64,000 bases of DNA from Bacillus sp. UNC41MFS5 (lineage in GTDB: Bacteria > Bacillota > Bacilli > Bacillales_B > DSM-18226), in the NCBI RefSeq assembly GCF_000686805.1, contig NZ_JMLP01000010.1, positions 62,001 to 126,000 of the forward strand, in the 5' to 3' direction. Below the pieces are notes generated by a model. It was given only the letters and a program-made list of their open reading frames with translations, searched no databases and was not told the DNA's origin. Below, in pieces: positions 1 to 8,400 of this stretch. The position numbers and the translations under genes were made by a program. Position 1 is the first letter of the stretch, and each line of letters starts with the position of its first letter.

Positions 1-275
1 ATATAACCTAGGTGATTTAATCTAATGTTTGCTTTATCCATATCGCTAAAGGTTGCAATGTCTGTGCCATTTACAATGACTTTTCCTTTATCAGGAGATT
101 GCAAGGCACCTGCAATCGATAAAAACGTGGACTTTCCCGACCCCGAAGGACCAATAATTGCAACCACTTCGCCCGTTTTTAAACGGAAGGATAAGTTTTT
201 CACGATATGATTTTCCTTATCGCCATCTTTAAATGATTTTTCAACCTGTTCTAAAATTAATGGTTCCATCATCAT
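1..275 (-). CDS. hrtA: HrtA-like haem-efflux ABC transporter ATPase (partial, cut by window start)
   Basis: This is the N-terminal 91 residues of an ABC ATPase; the rest lies left of the window. Walker A GPSGSGKST is visible at residues 42-50. The start is one of three consecutive ATG codons (275, 272 or 269) preceded by GGGGAGAG inside the end of the permease gene. It begins one base after the hrtB stop, so the two are translationally linked. In the HrtAB family this ATPase powers export of excess haem or related membrane-damaging metabolites. The assignment rests on the neighbouring hssRS and hrtB genes, because the visible part alone would fit any MacB/LolD-type ATPase. Confidence 0.8.
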   Translation of the reverse strand, partial: MMMEPLILEQVEKSFKDGDKENHIVKNLSFRLKTGEVVAIIGPSGSGKSTFLSIAGALQSPDKGKVIVNGTDIATFSDMDKANIRLNHLGY

Positions 276-276
276 A

Positions 277-1353
277 TTATTCTACTCTCCCCATTGCTTG
301 AATTGGATCAGCCTTTACAATATTTATTACCGATAATAATGAGCCGAATATCGACACAATAAATAATACCCCTGAGAATTTAGCAATTTGCACAAAATCG
401 AATATAAACGGGATATCATCAGGAAGTATAAACATAAAGCCCTTAGTAAAGGCCACAGCTGCAGCAATACTAACAATGGTTAACATAATCACTTGGAGGA
501 TGGTTGATTTGACCAATTGACTCGATTTAGCACCGATGGCTTTCAAGATACCAAACTGTGCCGTTTTTTGTATGGTCATAATATAAAAGAATGCGGCTAA
601 AACAAAAACAGCAATCACGATTAAAAACGATAACATCATATAAAGCGAATTTTGTTCAGCCGTATACCCAGGAATACCTTTGACCACTTGATCCTTTTTT
701 ACCCATTCTCCATTTTTATATAAGCTAGAAATGGATTTTTTCAAACCTAAATCATTTTTGTTTATGGCAATGCCGTTATATTCACTTTTGTTTGAGCCGC
801 CAGCGAGTTCCTCCCAAGTGTCAAGGGAAATAAGTGCAACAGGTGTATGGCTAAAAGTTTGATCATCTAGAAAACCAACTACCTTTAAGCTTATTCCGCT
901 TCGTGCATCTTTTACGATCATTCCTATCTTAATTGTTCCAGATAGCGAGCGGTCTAGTAAGACAGAATTTTCCCCGATTGTTTCTAAACTCTTACCATCT
1001 GGCTCTAAAAAACTCCCTGGCTTTACAGCCATAAATGTAATATCTAATTTATCCTCAGAATTCACTTTAGAAATGGCCCCCATTTGAATACCAATTGGCT
1101 GAGCCTCGCTTTTTGCTGTCAATTTCTCTAAATCAACTGTAAAGTGCGATCGATCAATGCGCCCCTCTGCACTTTTTTGCAGATAAATAGAATGTACTGG
1201 CATGTTAATTATCGATGAAGCATTGTTCATAGATAAGCCATTTGCAAGTCCATTGATGACAAAAACAAGTATCGCTACGAAAAAGAGAATAAAGCTGATT
1301 AACAAATATCTCACTTTAAAAAATGTCATTTCCTTAAATGGTAATGAGTACAT
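277..1353 (-). CDS. hrtB: HrtB-like haem-efflux ABC transporter permease (FtsX family)
   Basis: A 358-residue FtsX/MacB-type permease with one N-terminal membrane helix (about residues 14-37), a large extracytoplasmic domain (about 40-235) and three C-terminal helices (about 238-258, 285-305, 320-345). This is the one-plus-three layout and length of S. aureus HrtB (about 350 residues). The start has a GAAGGTG ribosome site 9 bases upstream. It lies directly before hrtA and behind hssS. An HssR-type direct repeat sits 46 bases upstream of the start, so it should be induced by haem through HssRS. Permease before ATPase, downstream of and co-directional with hssRS, differs from the divergent S. 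aureus arrangement. Confidence 0.85.
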   Translation of the reverse strand: MYSLPFKEMTFFKVRYLLISFILFFVAILVFVINGLANGLSMNNASSIINMPVHSIYLQKSAEGRIDRSHFTVDLEKLTAKSEAQPIGIQMGAISKVNSEDKLDITFMAVKPGSFLEPDGKSLETIGENSVLLDRSLSGTIKIGMIVKDARSGISLKVVGFLDDQTFSHTPVALISLDTWEELAGGSNKSEYNGIAINKNDLGLKKSISSLYKNGEWVKKDQVVKGIPGYTAEQNSLYMMLSFLIVIAVFVLAAFFYIMTIQKTAQFGILKAIGAKSSQLVKSTILQVIMLTIVSIAAAVAFTKGFMFILPDDIPFIFDFVQIAKFSGVLFIVSIFGSLLSVINIVKADPIQAMGRVE

Positions 1354-1385
1354 AAAAAATTCACCTTCCCTTTCATTTCACAAAC

Positions 1386-1418
1386 AGAATACTGTTCGAA
1401 CATGAACGGAAGATGAAC
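1386..1418 (-). promoter_or_regulatory. HssR-binding direct repeat and -10 of the hrtBA promoter
   Basis: On the minus strand the sequence reads GTTCATCTT-cc-GTTCATGTT (1418 to 1399). Each half differs by one base from the published HssR half-site GTTCATATT, and the two-base spacing is the same. A -10-like TATTCT follows at 1391-1386, seven bases beyond the repeat, as expected for an OmpR-family activator site replacing the -35. The repeat lies between the hssS stop and the hrtB start. Confidence 0.85.
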
Positions 1419-1424
1419 GTTTCT

Positions 1425-2810
1425 TTACAATTTGGAAAGGGCCACAGTAAAAGTAGTCCCATTTCCCTCTATGCTTTCTACATCAATTTTTCCATGGTGC
1501 AAATCAATAATGGATTTGACAATCGACAAGCCTAAACCAGTTCCTTCAACTGAACGGGCTCTAGAGGCATCAGCCCGGTAAAAACGGTCAAAGATTCTGT
1601 CGAGATCCTTCTGACTTAATCCCGCGCCAGAATCTTTAATAACTACTACAACTTCTTTATCCGCTTCAGTCAATTCAATATCAATCGTACCGTTTTCACG
1701 ATTATACTTAATCGCATTCGTCAGCAGATTTTCCCAGACAGAATATAGCAATGCTGGGTCCCCTTTAACCGTGGCATCAGATAGTGAGTAACTCATCATT
1801 ATTCCTTTTTCCAGGGTGCTCCATTCGTATTGATGAATAACAGCTTTGAGCTGTTCTGCAATATCTACGGTACTTACCTCCATTAAATCCTTTTTACTTT
1901 CAATAGTGGATAGGAGTAATAGCTGTTTGGTCATCCTGGAGAGTCGGTCCACCTCGAATTGAACCACGCGTAAATATTGTTGCTCTTCCTGCTCACTTTT
2001 GTCGCTAGTTTCCAATAAATTCAAATACCCTTTTATATTGGTTAGTGGTGATTGGATATCATGGGATATGTTAGAAATTAGTTCTTTTCTTAACGAATCT
2101 ACTTTTGCTAATTTTTCTGCCATCCTTGTAAAACTGACTGCTAAATTTCCAAGTTCATCGCTTCGGGTAATATCCAACTTGATTGAAAAATTTCCTTCTG
2201 CAATTGCTCTCGTTGCGTTATTAAGCTTTCTGATCGGATTGACTAAATATTTGGTACTAATTAAAACCAATATAACGCTTAATAAAATTGAAATGAATAA
2301 CAGCCAGCCAAAAAGAATATGCATTTCGTTAAACATAAGCTTAATATCTGGCCTGATAAAAATGGCATATTCTTCACCTTTATACTCAAAGGGGACACCG
2401 ACTGAGTTTTTTAATTCGTTTGCAAAAAATCCGGTTACAAAGGTTTTATGAGGAAAATTGCGAATCCCATGATAAACCTCTCCATCTAAAACTTTTTCTG
2501 GAATATCTGCTTGTAAGTTCTTTTCTCTATACGACGAACCAAAATAATGCTTGTTCCCCTCATTATTGACTAAAAGTATTTGGTAACCAATCGTACCAAT
2601 ATGGTCAAAATAATCCTGTAGACTAATCAAAGGGTGCTTACTAGCAAAGTCAGCTATTTCATAGGCAAAATTCATGATTTTTTCATCATTTTGCTGTTTC
2701 AATTTGAATTGGTAATAAGCATTGGAAAGAAAAAAAGAAATAATTCCGCTGACAATCATAATCATAATCGTAATAAAGGCGAATTTACTATACAAAGATT
2801 TCATGATCAT
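1425..2810 (-). CDS. hssS: HssS-like haem-sensing histidine kinase
   Basis: A 461-residue membrane sensor kinase. It has two membrane helices (about 10-30 and 165-187) bracketing an extracytoplasmic sensor, then a HAMP domain (about 187-240), a dimerisation domain with phospho-acceptor His250 in SHDIQSP, and an ATPase domain with N, G1 (DSGAGL) and G2 (GTGLGLS) boxes. The sensor region shares distinctive blocks with S. aureus HssS, for example FVTGFFAN and RPDI. It starts just after the hssR stop with GGAGG 11 bases upstream. It should phosphorylate HssR when haem accumulates in the membrane. Confidence 0.9.
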   Translation of the reverse strand: MIMKSLYSKFAFITIMIMIVSGIISFFLSNAYYQFKLKQQNDEKIMNFAYEIADFASKHPLISLQDYFDHIGTIGYQILLVNNEGNKHYFGSSYREKNLQADIPEKVLDGEVYHGIRNFPHKTFVTGFFANELKNSVGVPFEYKGEEYAIFIRPDIKLMFNEMHILFGWLLFISILLSVILVLISTKYLVNPIRKLNNATRAIAEGNFSIKLDITRSDELGNLAVSFTRMAEKLAKVDSLRKELISNISHDIQSPLTNIKGYLNLLETSDKSEQEEQQYLRVVQFEVDRLSRMTKQLLLLSTIESKKDLMEVSTVDIAEQLKAVIHQYEWSTLEKGIMMSYSLSDATVKGDPALLYSVWENLLTNAIKYNRENGTIDIELTEADKEVVVVIKDSGAGLSQKDLDRIFDRFYRADASRARSVEGTGLGLSIVKSIIDLHHGKIDVESIEGNGTTFTVALSKL

Positions 2811-2813
2811 TAG

Positions 2814-3485
2814 TTAAAGAACCTCCAGGGAATATCCTACCCCTCTAATCGTTTTGATGGTAAAATCCTCTGCAATATTTGCAAACCTTTCGCGTAACCG
2901 TTTGATATGGACATCCACGGTTCTTTCATCCCCTTCAAAATTATGACCCCATATTTTTTCAATCAAGTGGCCACGGCTAAACACTTGATTAGGATGCGTA
3001 GCAAGAAAAGATAAAAGATCAAATTCCTTTAACGGGAGCATAAAGGTCTTGTTATTAATTTTAACCTCATAGCTTTTTTTGTTTATGTATAAGGTCCCAA
3101 TCTTAATATTCGCTTCACCAGATTTTCCATATCTTCTTAAAAGGGCATTGACCCTAAATATTAATTCTTTGGGTTCAAACGGTTTTATTAAGTAATCATC
3201 CGTACCTGATTCAAATCCCTTTTCCTTATCTTCAATCTGGCTTTTGGCCGTTAATAAGATAATCGGAATATCATACTCTTTTCGGATTTCAGTTGTTAAA
3301 AGGTAACCATTCATGACTGGCATCATGATATCTACGATTGCTAAATCACAATCCTCTTTATTTAAAAGTTCAAGTGCAGTTCCCCCATTTTCCGCTTCAA
3401 TTGTTTTAAATCCTTCTCTCATCAGCAAACTTTTTACAAGATTGCGGATATATACATCATCATCAACGATTAAAATTTTTTTCAT
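2814..3485 (-). CDS. hssR: HssR-like OmpR-family response regulator
   Basis: A 223-residue response regulator. The receiver domain has the acidic cluster at residues 8-10, phospho-acceptor Asp52 and Lys in IKPFE near residue 102. A winged-helix DNA-binding domain follows from about 125 to the end. Strings such as SGTDDY, KELIFRV and GDERTVDVHIKRLRER match the HssR family closely. It is the first gene of the leftward hssR-hssS-hrtB-hrtA group. The matching HssR box before hrtB supports the assignment. Confidence 0.9.
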   Translation of the reverse strand: MKKILIVDDDVYIRNLVKSLLMREGFKTIEAENGGTALELLNKEDCDLAIVDIMMPVMNGYLLTTEIRKEYDIPIILLTAKSQIEDKEKGFESGTDDYLIKPFEPKELIFRVNALLRRYGKSGEANIKIGTLYINKKSYEVKINNKTFMLPLKEFDLLSFLATHPNQVFSRGHLIEKIWGHNFEGDERTVDVHIKRLRERFANIAEDFTIKTIRGVGYSLEVL

Positions 3486-3568
3486 CCCATCACCTGCTTA
3501 CTCATAGCGCTATTTTACTCACCTCATTGTACTTAAATGCTCTTTAATTGGAAAGAAGCAACTCGATT

Positions 3569-3612
3569 TTGATTAGACAAAGAAACAACTTTTATGTTAC
3601 CATCAAGTTGTT
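3569..3612 (+). promoter_or_regulatory. Promoter and candidate operator of the compatible-solute ABC operon
   Basis: A plausible sigma-A promoter is TTGATT (3569-3574), 18 bases, TATGTT (3593-3598). Across its -10 lies a perfect 8-base inverted repeat, AACAACTT (3584-3591) and AAGTTGTT (3605-3612), 13 bases apart. An operator overlapping the -10 fits repression, and the BusR-like regulator encoded just past the operon is the obvious candidate. That link is inference. Confidence 0.45.
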
Positions 3613-3652
3613 GCATTGATACCAGGCATATTTATTACAAGGGGGAATGAAA

Positions 3653-4777
3653 TTGATAGAGTTTAAAAACATAGTTAAGAAGTATAAATCAAAACCAATT
3701 ATTAAGCCCTTTTCATTGGAAATTGAGGCTGGTCAGCTGGTCGTTTTCATCGGACCCAGTGGTTGTGGGAAAACTACCTTACTGAAGATGATTAACAAAT
3801 TGATTCAACCGACCTCCGGCAAAATTTTTGTAAATGGGACGGATATTTCAACCATGAATCCGATTGAACTGCGCAGAAATATTGGTTATGTCATCCAAAA
3901 TACTGGTTTATTTCCACATATGTCGATCAAGGAAAATTTAGAGTTAATTCCAAAACTTAAAGGAGAAGATCCTGCTTCAATTGCCACTAAAACAGGCGAG
4001 CTGCTTGAGTTGGTCGGTTTAGACCCAAAGGAATACCTACATCGGTATCCCAAAGAATTAAGCGGCGGACAGCAGCAAAGGATTGGCGTGGCAAGAGCTT
4101 TCTCAACCAACTCCGATATTATTTTAATGGATGAGCCATTTAGTGCATTAGATCCTGTCACAAGAAGCTCCCTACAAGATGAACTTTTTCAAATGCAAAA
4201 AGAATTAAACAAGACGATTATCTTTGTAACCCATGATATGGACGAAGCTATTAAAATAGCGGATAAGATTTGTATTTTAAAAGACGGGGATATTCTTCAA
4301 TATGATACCCCTGAAAATATTTTAAAGAATCCTGCCAATGACTTTGTTGAAGACTTTATTGGCAAAAGACGGGTTTGGAACAATCCTGAATTATTAATGG
4401 CTGAGGATATTATGATTCCTAATCCTGTTAAAATCACCTCAATGCGTACGGTGCTACAGGCTATTGAAGTAATGAAAGACCAAAAAGTCGATAGCCTAAT
4501 GGTTACAGATAAAAATAATGTCCTTAAAGGTTTAGTGACCTTAAAGAGCATCCAATTGCTCAATCGAACAATCTCAATCGAAAAGGTAATGGAACAAAAT
4601 GTCCTTTCGGTTTCACAGGATGCCAATTTGATATCAGTTTTAGCAACAATGAATGAGCATAAAATTGGTTATGTCCCTGTTGTGAACAGTCATAACCAAC
4701 TAATTGGACTTATTACCAGAAGCAGTATTCTTTCTGCCTTAAGCAGCCAGTTAATCGATTTGGAGGTGGCCTTTTAA
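3653..4777 (+). CDS. Compatible-solute (glycine betaine/carnitine/choline-type) ABC transporter ATPase
   Basis: An OpuCA/OpuBA-type ATPase of 374 residues. It has Walker A GPSGCGKTT near residue 36, the signature LSGGQQQR, Walker B IILMDEP, and a C-terminal pair of CBS domains (about 255-370) that in this family sense ionic strength or c-di-AMP. An in-frame ATG exists at 3647, but only one base separates it from GGGGG (3641-3645). The TTG at 3653 has the proper 7-base spacing and is preferred here. The stop overlaps the next start (TAATG). Substrate is inferred from family and from the partner's binding domain. Confidence 0.9.
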   Translation: MIEFKNIVKKYKSKPIIKPFSLEIEAGQLVVFIGPSGCGKTTLLKMINKLIQPTSGKIFVNGTDISTMNPIELRRNIGYVIQNTGLFPHMSIKENLELIPKLKGEDPASIATKTGELLELVGLDPKEYLHRYPKELSGGQQQRIGVARAFSTNSDIILMDEPFSALDPVTRSSLQDELFQMQKELNKTIIFVTHDMDEAIKIADKICILKDGDILQYDTPENILKNPANDFVEDFIGKRRVWNNPELLMAEDIMIPNPVKITSMRTVLQAIEVMKDQKVDSLMVTDKNNVLKGLVTLKSIQLLNRTISIEKVMEQNVLSVSQDANLISVLATMNEHKIGYVPVVNSHNQLIGLITRSSILSALSSQLIDLEVAF

Positions 4778-6336
4778 TGAGTGGATTTATGAATTATTTA
4801 ACCACTAACTATGAGCAGATTTTCAGTCTACTTGGCCAGCATCTTTACTTAAGCGTAATTTCTGTCCTAGTAGCGATTATTATCGGTATCCCGCTTGGTA
4901 TATTAATTTCAAGAGAGCAAAAGCTTGCAAAACCTATTATTGGAACAACCAATGTGATTCAAGCAGTACCTAGTTTGGCCTTACTTGGATTTCTTATTCC
5001 ATTCGTTGGAATTGGCAGTACTCCTGCGATTATTATGGTCGTTCTTTATTCCTTGCTTCCTATCGTCAAAAACACGTATACAGGTTTAACGAATATTGAT
5101 GGGGATATTCTGGAAGCCGCCAGAGGTATCGGTCTGACCAAGAGTCAAACGATGAGAAAGGTTCAGTTACCACTAGCCTTCCCGATGATTATGGCGGGTA
5201 TCAGAATTTCAGCGGTTACCGCTGTTGGATTAATGACAATTGCTGCTTTCATTGGTGCTGGAGGACTAGGATATCTCGTTTTCTCAGGTGTGCAAACGGT
5301 CGATAATTATATGATTTTAGCTGGGGCTATTCCTGCCTGTATCCTTGCCCTAGTAATTGATTTTATCGTAGGAAAACTCGAATCCTCACTTTCCTATACA
5401 AGTAAACAAACTTCAGCAAAAAAAACGGGGAAAACCACTAAAAAAATGATGATTAGTTTTGCAAGTATTGTCATCATCATTGCCGGTGCTTTTACTGTTT
5501 ATTCAAAGGTGAACGCAGAGGATAAAATTGTAATAGGTTCAAAAAATTTCAGTGAACAATTGATACTAGGGAATATGCTCGCCGATTTAATAGAAAATAA
5601 GACTGATATACAGGTAGAAAGAAAACTAAATCTTGGCGGCAGTCAGGTTGCCTTCGGTGCCCTAAAAAACGGTGACATCGATATGTATGTAGAATACACT
5701 GGGACAGGGTTAGTAAATATATTAAATCAGCCGCCACTAAGTGATCCGGACAAAGTCTACAATATTGTCCAGAAGGAATTCAAGCAAAAGTATGGTTTTG
5801 AACTGTTAAAACCAATTGGATTTAATAACACTTACGCCTTAGCTGTTCGTCAAGATACCGCTAAAGAATTGGGTTTAAAGACGATCTCTGATTTAGCCAA
5901 AGTCAGCAGCGGATTAACCTTTGGTCCGACCATCGAATTTCCAAATCGGGAGGATGGATTAATTGGACTTTCAAAAATGTATAATCTGAAATTTAATGAG
6001 GTTAAAGCGGTTGACGGCGGATTGCGCTATACGGCATTAGCCAACCATAAGAGTGATGTCATCGATGCTTTTTCAACTGATGGTTTACTTGAAGCGTTCC
6101 ACTTGAAGGTATTAGAGGATGATAAGAACTTTTTCCCGCCTTATTATGCGGTACCGATGTTAAAAGAAGAAACGTTAAAAGAACATCCAGAACTAAAAAA
6201 AGTGATAAACTCCTTAGCTGGTAAGTTAACTGATGAAAAAATGCGAAAACTGAACTATAAGGTCGACAGCCTTAAACAGTCACCAGCCAAAGTCGCAAAG
6301 GAATTTTTAGAAACAGAAGGTTTATTAGAAAAATAA
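4777..6336 (+). CDS. Compatible-solute ABC transporter, permease fused to substrate-binding protein
   Basis: A 519-residue fusion. Residues 1 to about 215 form a MetI-type permease with an EAA-like loop (EAARGIG) and several helices. After a membrane segment near 225-242, an OpuAC/ProX-type substrate-binding domain begins at about residue 245 (KIVIGSKNFSEQ) and runs to the end. The final helix would tether the binding domain outside the membrane. Fused permease-receptor subunits are known in OpuA/BusAB and ProWX-type systems. It overlaps the ATPase gene by one base and is followed by a strong terminator. Likely role: osmoprotectant uptake. Confidence 0.9.
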   Translation: MSGFMNYLTTNYEQIFSLLGQHLYLSVISVLVAIIIGIPLGILISREQKLAKPIIGTTNVIQAVPSLALLGFLIPFVGIGSTPAIIMVVLYSLLPIVKNTYTGLTNIDGDILEAARGIGLTKSQTMRKVQLPLAFPMIMAGIRISAVTAVGLMTIAAFIGAGGLGYLVFSGVQTVDNYMILAGAIPACILALVIDFIVGKLESSLSYTSKQTSAKKTGKTTKKMMISFASIVIIIAGAFTVYSKVNAEDKIVIGSKNFSEQLILGNMLADLIENKTDIQVERKLNLGGSQVAFGALKNGDIDMYVEYTGTGLVNILNQPPLSDPDKVYNIVQKEFKQKYGFELLKPIGFNNTYALAVRQDTAKELGLKTISDLAKVSSGLTFGPTIEFPNREDGLIGLSKMYNLKFNEVKAVDGGLRYTALANHKSDVIDAFSTDGLLEAFHLKVLEDDKNFFPPYYAVPMLKEETLKEHPELKKVINSLAGKLTDEKMRKLNYKVDSLKQSPAKVAKEFLETEGLLEK

Positions 6337-6345
6337 TATATGAAG

Positions 6346-6377
6346 AAAAAGCCGGTCCTAAAAAAACCGGCTTTTTT
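6346..6377 (+). terminator. Bidirectional terminator
   Basis: The arms AAAAAGCCGGT and ACCGGCTTTTT flank a short A-rich loop, with T-runs in both directions. It serves the rightward transporter operon and the convergent BusR-like gene. Confidence 0.9.
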
Positions 6378-6395
6378 GCATCTTCCCACCCCTTC

Positions 6396-7013
6396 TTACT
6401 CCTCCATAAAATGAAGGACTCTATCATATGTTTCTTCAGCACCTATGACAAGGAGGACATCCCCTTCGAGTATTGATGCATAGGGTCCTGGTGAAATAAT
6501 TAATTCACCCTTTCGTTTCATCCCAATAACTGTTCCCCCGGTATTTTGCCAAAACTTCACTTCCGAAATGGTCTTTCCAATATGAATACAATCGGAAAAT
6601 ACCTCTACTTCGATGGGTGCCAATGGGTTCGTATGACGAAGCTTTCCTGAGTAGTCCATAATTTTTCGGAGCGTATCAAAGAGTTGTTCATCGAGCTTGT
6701 CCCTTTCGGAAATGAGGGAGTTCATTTGCTTCTCAAGATCTTTAATGCTTGCGAGGTTTGAAAACCGTTGAATATATTTATAAGCATTCTCACGAGAAGA
6801 AATAACAATGCCACTACCTTTTGTCGATTGAACAATCTCGACATCCTCTAGAATCTTAATGGCTCTTCTGACAGTTTCAGGGGATACCTTGTATTCACTT
6901 GCTAAAGTCGATCTCCCATGAATCTTTTCCCCTACCTTAAATTTCCCATCATAAATTCTATTTGCTAAATCTATCGCAATTCGCTCGTAAGTTGGAATTT
7001 GTACTTTTTGCAT
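6396..7013 (-). CDS. busR: BusR-like GntR/RCK_C transcriptional regulator
   Basis: About 205 residues. It has an N-terminal GntR winged helix (VGEKIHGRSTLASEYKVS), a coiled-coil linker (about 95-125) and a C-terminal TrkA_C/RCK_C domain (FWQNTGGTVIGMKRKGELI then SPGPYASILEGDVLLVIG). This order is that of BusR, the c-di-AMP-responsive repressor of the busAB osmolyte importer in lactococci and streptococci. The start at 7013 is chosen because GGAGG lies 5 bases upstream; the in-frame ATG at 7031 has no ribosome site. It faces an osmolyte importer with a fused permease-receptor, as expected for BusR. c-di-AMP binding is inferred, not seen. Confidence 0.75.
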   Translation of the reverse strand: MQKVQIPTYERIAIDLANRIYDGKFKVGEKIHGRSTLASEYKVSPETVRRAIKILEDVEIVQSTKGSGIVISSRENAYKYIQRFSNLASIKDLEKQMNSLISERDKLDEQLFDTLRKIMDYSGKLRHTNPLAPIEVEVFSDCIHIGKTISEVKFWQNTGGTVIGMKRKGELIISPGPYASILEGDVLLVIGAEETYDRVLHFMEE

Positions 7014-7196
7014 AACATCCTCCGCCGCCATCTTAATCTAAGTTTGACCCTGTAATCTTATTACTACTCAAATATACTCGTTTGCAGGATGCATTGCGAG
7101 TGGGAATATTGGTTTCCTTTCTAAAAAAGACATCAAGTGATTTCCTTTATATGATTTGGACATAATTGTAAGGTATCTTGTTAATGAGGTGAGAAA

Positions 7197-7763
7197 TTGA
7201 AACGGAAAGTGCTGGTTATTTTAGGAAGTATATTTGTATTATTTATGACCTCCTTATTAATATTTTTTCTTGTAAAAGGGGAACCATCCAAGTGGCAAGT
7301 AGCCCTTGGCGGCATAATCGTATGTGCATTACCAGTTCTGCTAATTTTTAAGAAAAACATTCCATTTAATCTTCCAATCATTTTTGGGTTCTATTTATTT
7401 ATCTTTTGCTCCACCTATTTAGGTTCGATTGGAGATTTTTATCTTATATATAAATGGTGGGATTCTACTATCCATTTTTATAAAGGGATATATATGGCTT
7501 GTGTTGGAATAACATTATATAAATTGATGATCCCTCAACAAGTAAGAAAGGATGTTTCTCGATGGATAATCTCGATCTTTATCCTCTCACTCTCTGTCTT
7601 AGCAAGTGTCCTATGGGAGATCTATGAGTTTATTGGAGATTTGAACTTCACACACATCATGCAGCTTGGTGGAAATAAAGATACGATGTATGATCTGCTG
7701 TGTGGCTTTTTTGGAGGACTTTTAATTGCCATTTACGCTTATTTTCGAAAACAAAAAGTTTAA
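7197..7763 (+). CDS. Polytopic membrane protein of unknown function, paralogue 1
   Basis: A 188-residue protein with about five or six membrane helices. It starts at TTG 7197 behind GAGGTG. It carries a KWWDSTIHF block (paralogue 2 has GWWDTFMHL) and a C-terminal VLWEIYEF...GGNKDTMYDLL block shared with its neighbour. The WWD..H pattern resembles YjdF/DUF2238-type membrane proteins, but I cannot assign a function. It is 14 bases upstream of the paralogue, forming a two-gene unit. Confidence 0.75.
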   Translation: MKRKVLVILGSIFVLFMTSLLIFFLVKGEPSKWQVALGGIIVCALPVLLIFKKNIPFNLPIIFGFYLFIFCSTYLGSIGDFYLIYKWWDSTIHFYKGIYMACVGITLYKLMIPQQVRKDVSRWIISIFILSLSVLASVLWEIYEFIGDLNFTHIMQLGGNKDTMYDLLCGFFGGLLIAIYAYFRKQKV

Positions 7764-7777
7764 AGAGGTGAATATTG

Positions 7778-8356
7778 TTGAATCGAAAACTTGTCATCAC
7801 ATTAAGTTTCATTTATGTGCTATTCATGACTATTTTATGTGTTTACTACTATTCAAAAGATGCAACCTTTGAAGGATCGGTTGCAATTGGAGGAATTGTT
7901 TGCGGTGCGATTCCGTTATTATTGGCATTATTCACCAAACTACAATTCAATTTACCGATTGTTATTTCTTATTTAATTTTCTTAGTTGGTTCACAATATC
8001 TAGGTTCAATCCTAGGCTGGTATGGTCTCGGTTGGTGGGATACCTTTATGCATTTGGTCAGTGGAGCCATTCTCGCTTTTTCTGGGATTGCTTTATATGA
8101 ACGTTTGATTCATCGAAATGCGGGAGATAAGATTTCACCATGGTTTGTGTTTTTATTTACGTTATCCTTTGCTGCACTCGGTGGTGTATTATGGGAAATT
8201 TATGAATTTAGCTCCGATCAATTTTTCAATATGACCTTACAAGGAGGAGGAAATAAAGATACAATGACAGATTTAATTGCTGATACAATTGGCGGGTTGA
8301 TTATTGCCGTGTCAGCTGGTATTCGTACTCGGAAAAAGTTAAAAAAAAGACAATGA
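7778..8356 (+). CDS. Polytopic membrane protein of unknown function, paralogue 2
   Basis: A 192-residue protein colinear with the preceding gene. The same helices, the WWDTFMHL block and VLWEIYEF...GGNKDTMTDLI at the C-terminus show a tandem duplication. Of the two adjacent TTG codons (7775, 7778) the second has the better spacing from GAGGTG (7 bases). No catalytic residues are evident, but the conserved W, D, H, E and N residues in membrane-proximal blocks suggest a shared activity. It is followed directly by a terminator. Confidence 0.75.
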   Translation: MNRKLVITLSFIYVLFMTILCVYYYSKDATFEGSVAIGGIVCGAIPLLLALFTKLQFNLPIVISYLIFLVGSQYLGSILGWYGLGWWDTFMHLVSGAILAFSGIALYERLIHRNAGDKISPWFVFLFTLSFAALGGVLWEIYEFSSDQFFNMTLQGGGNKDTMTDLIADTIGGLIIAVSAGIRTRKKLKKRQ

Positions 8357-8358
8357 GA

Positions 8359-8387
8359 AGGTACGTCTTATTTGACGTACCTTTTTT
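8359..8387 (+). terminator. Bidirectional terminator
   Basis: AAGGTACGTC and GACGTACCTT form the stem with TTTTTT following. It lies between the convergent membrane-protein pair and the aspartokinase gene. Confidence 0.9.
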
Positions 8388-8400
8388 GAAAATATAGATA

